A DNA stretch of 64,000 nucleotides from an uncultured Acidovorax sp. (GTDB lineage Bacteria > Pseudomonadota > Gammaproteobacteria > Burkholderiales > Burkholderiaceae_C), in contig CAJYKV010000024.1 of NCBI GenBank assembly GCA_913774955.1, positions 248,001 through 312,000 of the forward strand, given 5' to 3'. Below are positions 60,858-64,000 of this stretch, one piece after another. The notes beneath the pieces are model-generated. The model did not search any database. It was not told the origin of the DNA and saw nothing but the letters and a program-made list of their open reading frames with translations. Position 1 is the first letter of the stretch, and the number at the start of each line of letters is the position of its first letter. The position numbers and the translations under genes are program-made.

Positions 60858-62162
60858 GTGGCCAAGCAAATCACCATCGACCATGTATTCAAGGTATTCG
60901 GCGACGCGCCGGAGGATGCGCTCGCGCTCGTGCGCCAGGGCTGCAGCAAGCAGGAGATCCTGGCGCGCACCGGCCAATCCATCGGCGTCTTCGACGCCAC
61001 CTTCACCATCGAGGCCGGCGAAATCTTCGTCGTGATGGGGCTTTCGGGCTCCGGCAAGTCGACGCTGGTGCGCATGCTCAACCGCCTGATCGAGCCCACC
61101 GCCGGCCGCATCCTGGTCGAAGGCACCGACATCAACGGCCTGCCGGACCGTGCGCTGCGCGCGCTGCGCCGCAAGGACATCAGCATGGTGTTCCAGTCGT
61201 TCGCGCTGATGCCGCACATGACGGTGCTGGACAACACCGCCTTCGGCCTGGAGCTGGCCGGCGTGGACCGCGCCGAACGCCAGCGGCAGGCCGCAGCGGC
61301 GCTGGAACAGGTGGGCCTGGCCGGCTGGGCGCAGAGCTACCCCGACGAGCTCTCGGGCGGCATGCAGCAGCGCGTGGGCCTGGCGCGCGCGCTCGCGTCC
61401 GATCCGTCCATCCTGCTGATGGACGAGGCGTTCTCGGCGCTGGACCCGATCATCCGCACCGAGATGCAGAGCGAGCTGCTGCGGCTGCAGCAGATCCGCC
61501 GGCGCACCATCGTCTTCATCTCGCACGATCTGGACGAGGCGATGCGCATCGGCGACCGCATCGCGATCATGAAGGACGGCCACGTGGTGCAGGTGGGCAC
61601 GCCCGACGACATCCTGCGCAATCCGGCGAACGACTACGTGCGCAGCTTCGTGCGCGGGGTGGATGCGGCGGCCGTGTTCAAGGCCGGAGACATCGCCCGC
61701 AAGCGGCTGACCGTGGTGCGCGAGCACACCGACCGGGGCTGCCGCCCCGCGCTGCAGCTGATCGAAGGGCACGACGACAACTTCGCCTACGTGGTCACGC
61801 CCGCGCAGCGCTACCTGGGCACCGTGTCGGCCGATTCGCTGCGCGCCGCGCTGCACGGCCATTCGGGCCCGCTGGGACTGCAGCACGCCTTCATTCCGGA
61901 GGTGGGCACGGTGCCGGCCGACGCGCCCGTGGCCGACCTGTTCGGCCAGGTCGCCCAGGCGCCCTGCGCGCTGCCGGTGGTGGAGGCCGACGGCCGCTTC
62001 CGGGGCGTGGTCAGCAAGACGGCGCTGCTGCGCTTCCTGGACCGCGACACGCCGCCGGTGCCGCCCAGCGCGCCGGCCGGCGCACTCGCCCCCGCCATTG
62101 CCACCGCCACCTCCACCTCCACAGCCTCCGCCGAATCCGGCACCGCCAGGAGCCCCGCATGA
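60858..62162 (+). CDS. proV: Glycine betaine/proline ABC transporter ATP-binding protein ProV
   Basis: A 434-residue ATPase with two C-terminal CBS domains. [20 protein letters not shown] is the ProV-specific start; Walker A is GLSGSGKST (about 61-69), the signature is [15 protein letters not shown] and Walker [14 protein letters not shown]. The CBS part ([34 protein letters not shown]) is where ionic strength is sensed in OpuA/ProU. An Ala/Thr/Ser-rich tail ends the protein. The start is GTG at 60858 with GGGAGG nine bases upstream. It overlaps proW (ATGA). Confidence 0.95.
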   Translation: MAKQITIDHVFKVFGDAPEDALALVRQGCSKQEILARTGQSIGVFDATFTIEAGEIFVVMGLSGSGKSTLVRMLNRLIEPTAGRILVEGTDINGLPDRALRALRRKDISMVFQSFALMPHMTVLDNTAFGLELAGVDRAERQRQAAAALEQVGLAGWAQSYPDELSGGMQQRVGLARALASDPSILLMDEAFSALDPIIRTEMQSELLRLQQIRRRTIVFISHDLDEAMRIGDRIAIMKDGHVVQVGTPDDILRNPANDYVRSFVRGVDAAAVFKAGDIARKRLTVVREHTDRGCRPALQLIEGHDDNFAYVVTPAQRYLGTVSADSLRAALHGHSGPLGLQHAFIPEVGTVPADAPVADLFGQVAQAPCALPVVEADGRFRGVVSKTALLRFLDRDTPPVPPSAPAGALAPAIATATSTSTASAESGTARSPA

Positions 62163-63532
62163 ACGCCACCGCCACGCATTCCCTTCCCGCCACCGCAGCC
62201 GGAAGCGGCCTGCACGCCCAGGCCCCGCAGGCGACCCACGCCGCGCAGGCCGCTCCCGTGCCTGCGCCGGCACCGGATACCAACCCCTGGGCCGCCGCCG
62301 GCGATGGCCCCGCCGACGTGGCCCCCACGGTCGCGCCGCAGCCGCCCGCGGCCGATGGGCCTTCCGCCGACATCCCGGCCGATCCCTGGGCCGCGACCGC
62401 GGCGACCAGATCCGATGCCGGCGGCGGTGCGGACTGGCTGAACGCCTCCCCCGACGCGGCATCCGGCGCCTCGGCCTCCTCCTCTCCGCTGCCCCACGAT
62501 GCGCTGGCCGGCGCGGCCGATCCGTCGCAGGCGGCCGGCGGCTTGCACCTGTCGCAGCTCTGGGACGGATCGCTCCCCGTGGAGCATTGGATCAACCAGG
62601 GCCTGACCTGGACGGTCCAGCACTTCCGTCCCGCGTTCCAGGCCGTGCGCGCGCCGGTGGACGCCACGCTCGGCGGCGTGCATGCGCTGCTCACGGGCCT
62701 GCCCACGCTGGGCATGGTCGCCGTGGTGGGCCTGCTGGCCTGGCAGTTCGCGGGACGCGCGCTGGCGCTGGGGGCAGTGGTCTCGCTGCTGCTGGTGGCG
62801 ATGCTCGGCATCTGGCAGGAAGCGATGGTGACGCTGTCGCTGGTGCTCACCTCGCTGGCCTTCTGCCTGGTGCTCGGGCTGCCGCTGGGCATCCTGCTGG
62901 CCAGCAGCGACCGCGCGCAGCGCCTGCTGCGGCCGGCGCTCGACGCCATGCAGACCACGCCCGCCTTCGTCTACCTGGTGCCCGTGGTGATGCTGTTCGG
63001 CATCGGCAACGTGCCGGGCGTGGTGGTGACCATCGTGTTCGCGCTGCCGCCGCTGGTGCGCCTCACCAACCTGGGGCTGCGGCAGGTGCGGCCCGATCTG
63101 GTGGAAGCCGCCCGGGCCTACGGGGCCTCGCCGCTGCAACTGCTCTGGAAGGTGCAGCTGCCGCTCGCGCTGCCCTCTATCATGGCCGGCGTGAACCAGG
63201 CACTGATGCTCTCGCTGTCGATGGTGGTGATCGCCTCGATGATCGCCGTCGGCGGTCTGGGCCAGATGGTGCTGCGCGGCATCGGCCGGCTGGACATGGG
63301 TCTGGCCACCGTCGGCGGCCTGGGCATCGTGCTGCTCGCGATCACGCTGGACCGCATCACGCAGGCGCTGGGCCAGCCGAAGCGCGGATCGCGCCACTGG
63401 TGGCAGACGGGCCCGGTGGGCCTGGTGGCGGCCGCGCTGCGGCGCCGCGCGCCCGCCGCATCGGCCCCGCCCGGCGCGGCCGCCGCCTCCGCCGCAGAGG
63501 ACGCGCCGCCTCTCGCAGGCGCCGCCCGCTGA
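62159..63532 (+). CDS. proW: Glycine betaine/proline ABC transporter permease ProW
   Basis: A 457-residue permease. About 140 residues precede the first helix, rich in Ala, Pro and Asp with NPWAAA and DPWAAT repeats, longer than the roughly 100-residue tail of E. coli ProW but with the same NPW and GGGADWL features. The membrane part is very close to E. coli Pro[61 protein letters not shown]. Start overlaps proV. An Ala-rich tail ends the protein. Confidence 0.96.
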   Translation: MNATATHSLPATAAGSGLHAQAPQATHAAQAAPVPAPAPDTNPWAAAGDGPADVAPTVAPQPPAADGPSADIPADPWAATAATRSDAGGGADWLNASPDAASGASASSSPLPHDALAGAADPSQAAGGLHLSQLWDGSLPVEHWINQGLTWTVQHFRPAFQAVRAPVDATLGGVHALLTGLPTLGMVAVVGLLAWQFAGRALALGAVVSLLLVAMLGIWQEAMVTLSLVLTSLAFCLVLGLPLGILLASSDRAQRLLRPALDAMQTTPAFVYLVPVVMLFGIGNVPGVVVTIVFALPPLVRLTNLGLRQVRPDLVEAARAYGASPLQLLWKVQLPLALPSIMAGVNQALMLSLSMVVIASMIAVGGLGQMVLRGIGRLDMGLATVGGLGIVLLAITLDRITQALGQPKRGSRHWWQTGPVGLVAAALRRRAPAASAPPGAAAASAAEDAPPLAGAAR

Positions 63533-63568
63533 AAGTCCGCATACCCGTTTGCATTCCAGGAGAAACCG

Positions 63569-64000
63569 ATGCCTTTCCTCTTCCGATCCTTCCGGCACCG
63601 TACCCGCCGCGCCGCTGCCGCCGCCTGCATCCTGGCGGGCGCGCTGTCGCAGACCCCTGCCCTGGCCGCGCCTGCTGCAGGCGCCCCCCCCGCGCTGCCC
63701 GGCAAGGGCGTACGGGTGCAGCCGCTGCAGAGCTCCAACGCCGAGGAGACCTTCCAGACGCTGCTCGTCTCGCGCGCCCTGCAGCAGCTCGGCTACGAGA
63801 CGCAGCCCATCAAGGAGATCGAGTACGCCACGGCCCACGTGGCGATCGCCAACGGCGACGCGACTTTCATGGCCGATCACTGGGATCCGCTGCACGCCGA
63901 CTTCTACAAGAACGCGGGCGGCGACGCAAAGCTCTGGCGCAAGGGCGCCTACTCGCCCAACGCGGTGCAGGGCTACCTGATCGACCGCAAGACCGCCGAG
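63569..64000 (+). CDS. proX: Glycine betaine-binding protein ProX, N-terminal part (runs off window)
   Basis: The first 144 residues of the periplasmic binding protein. A signal peptide (RAAAAACILAGALSQTPALA) is followed by GKGVRVQPLQSSNAEETFQT, LLVSRALQQLGYETQPIKEI and ATFMADHWDPLHADFY, matching E. coli ProX, with a tryptophan of the betaine box in DHWDPLH. CAGGAGAAACCG precedes the ATG at 63569. It lies 36 bases behind proW; the 3' end is outside the window. Confidence 0.95.
   Translation, partial: MPFLFRSFRHRTRRAAAAACILAGALSQTPALAAPAAGAPPALPGKGVRVQPLQSSNAEETFQTLLVSRALQQLGYETQPIKEIEYATAHVAIANGDATFMADHWDPLHADFYKNAGGDAKLWRKGAYSPNAVQGYLIDRKTAE

Noticed and set aside
1-64000. CRISPR arrays, tRNA or rRNA genes, insertion sequences, prophage or integrase genes
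   Set aside because: No regularly spaced repeats, cloverleaf-type tRNA segments, transposase, integrase or phage structural motifs were seen on either strand.

Overview
The window is about 64 kb of GC-rich chromosome whose gene content points to a free-living, aerobic to microaerobic betaproteobacterium of the Comamonadaceae, most like Acidovorax/Paracidovorax. The pointers are a zapB-like/zapA pair followed directly by a 6S RNA gene, a cbb3 oxidase cluster beside hemN and fnr, two Bug-family tripartite tricarboxylate binding proteins, and a small Trp-rich protein. The genus is an inference from layout and family content, not a database match. No phage, insertion sequence, CRISPR array, tRNA or rRNA was seen; the region reads as core or lineage-specific chromosome with dense operons.

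Layout. (1) 1-17.0 kb: the end of an MHS-type transporter, then a long minus-strand cobalamin locus headed by a cobalamin riboswitch (about 16795-17027): btuB, cbiA, cobU, btuF, btuC, btuD, cobO, bluB, cbiB, cobD, then an unrelated HipA-like kinase/DUF3037 pair and an SDR dehydrogenase, then cobQ and cobT. Most genes of the first block overlap by a few bases. Together they import corrinoids and carry out late steps of adenosylcobalamin synthesis; cobS and the corrin-ring genes are not in the window. (2) 17.1-18.2 kb: zapB-like, zapA, 6S RNA and a terminator. (3) 18.2-22.5 kb: a GGDEF-EAL protein and an HD-GYP protein (c-di-GMP turnover), and a TauE/SafE-type membrane protein. (4) 22.5-33.9 kb: an oxygen-response block: hemN, fnr, the cbb3 genes (ccoI, S, N, O, Q, P, G, H plus a small membrane protein) and uspA. 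Three identical-format TTGAC-N4-GTCAA sites lie upstream of hemN, ccoN and uspA/ccoI.

(5) 34.0-40.9 kb: a branched-chain amino-acid-type ABC transporter (livF, G, M, H and a binding protein), an amidohydrolase and a divergent LysR regulator, probably uptake and cleavage of an amide or dipeptide-like substrate. (6) 41.0-49.7 kb: two adjacent units built around malonate: malonyl-CoA synthetase, a CaiB/BaiF CoA-transferase, Bug proteins, an enoyl-CoA-hydratase-fold protein, malonyl-CoA decarboxylase and two different GntR/FCD regulators, each near an AT-rich perfect palindrome. (7) 50-60.3 kb: housekeeping and iron genes: lgt, a TonB siderophore receptor with a Fur-like box, a bacterioferritin, ilvD, a small cytochrome c, acetyl-CoA synthetase and a YqhA-type membrane protein. 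(8) 60.4-64 kb: a proVWX glycine betaine/proline ABC transporter with a good promoter and a leader of about 430 nt; proX runs off the end.

The least explained items are the HipA-like kinase/DUF3037 pair, the GATATATC palindromes in and beside the enoyl-CoA-hydratase-fold gene, a bacterioferritin lacking the haem-ligand methionine, the small membrane protein ending the cbb3 cluster, and the long proV leader.
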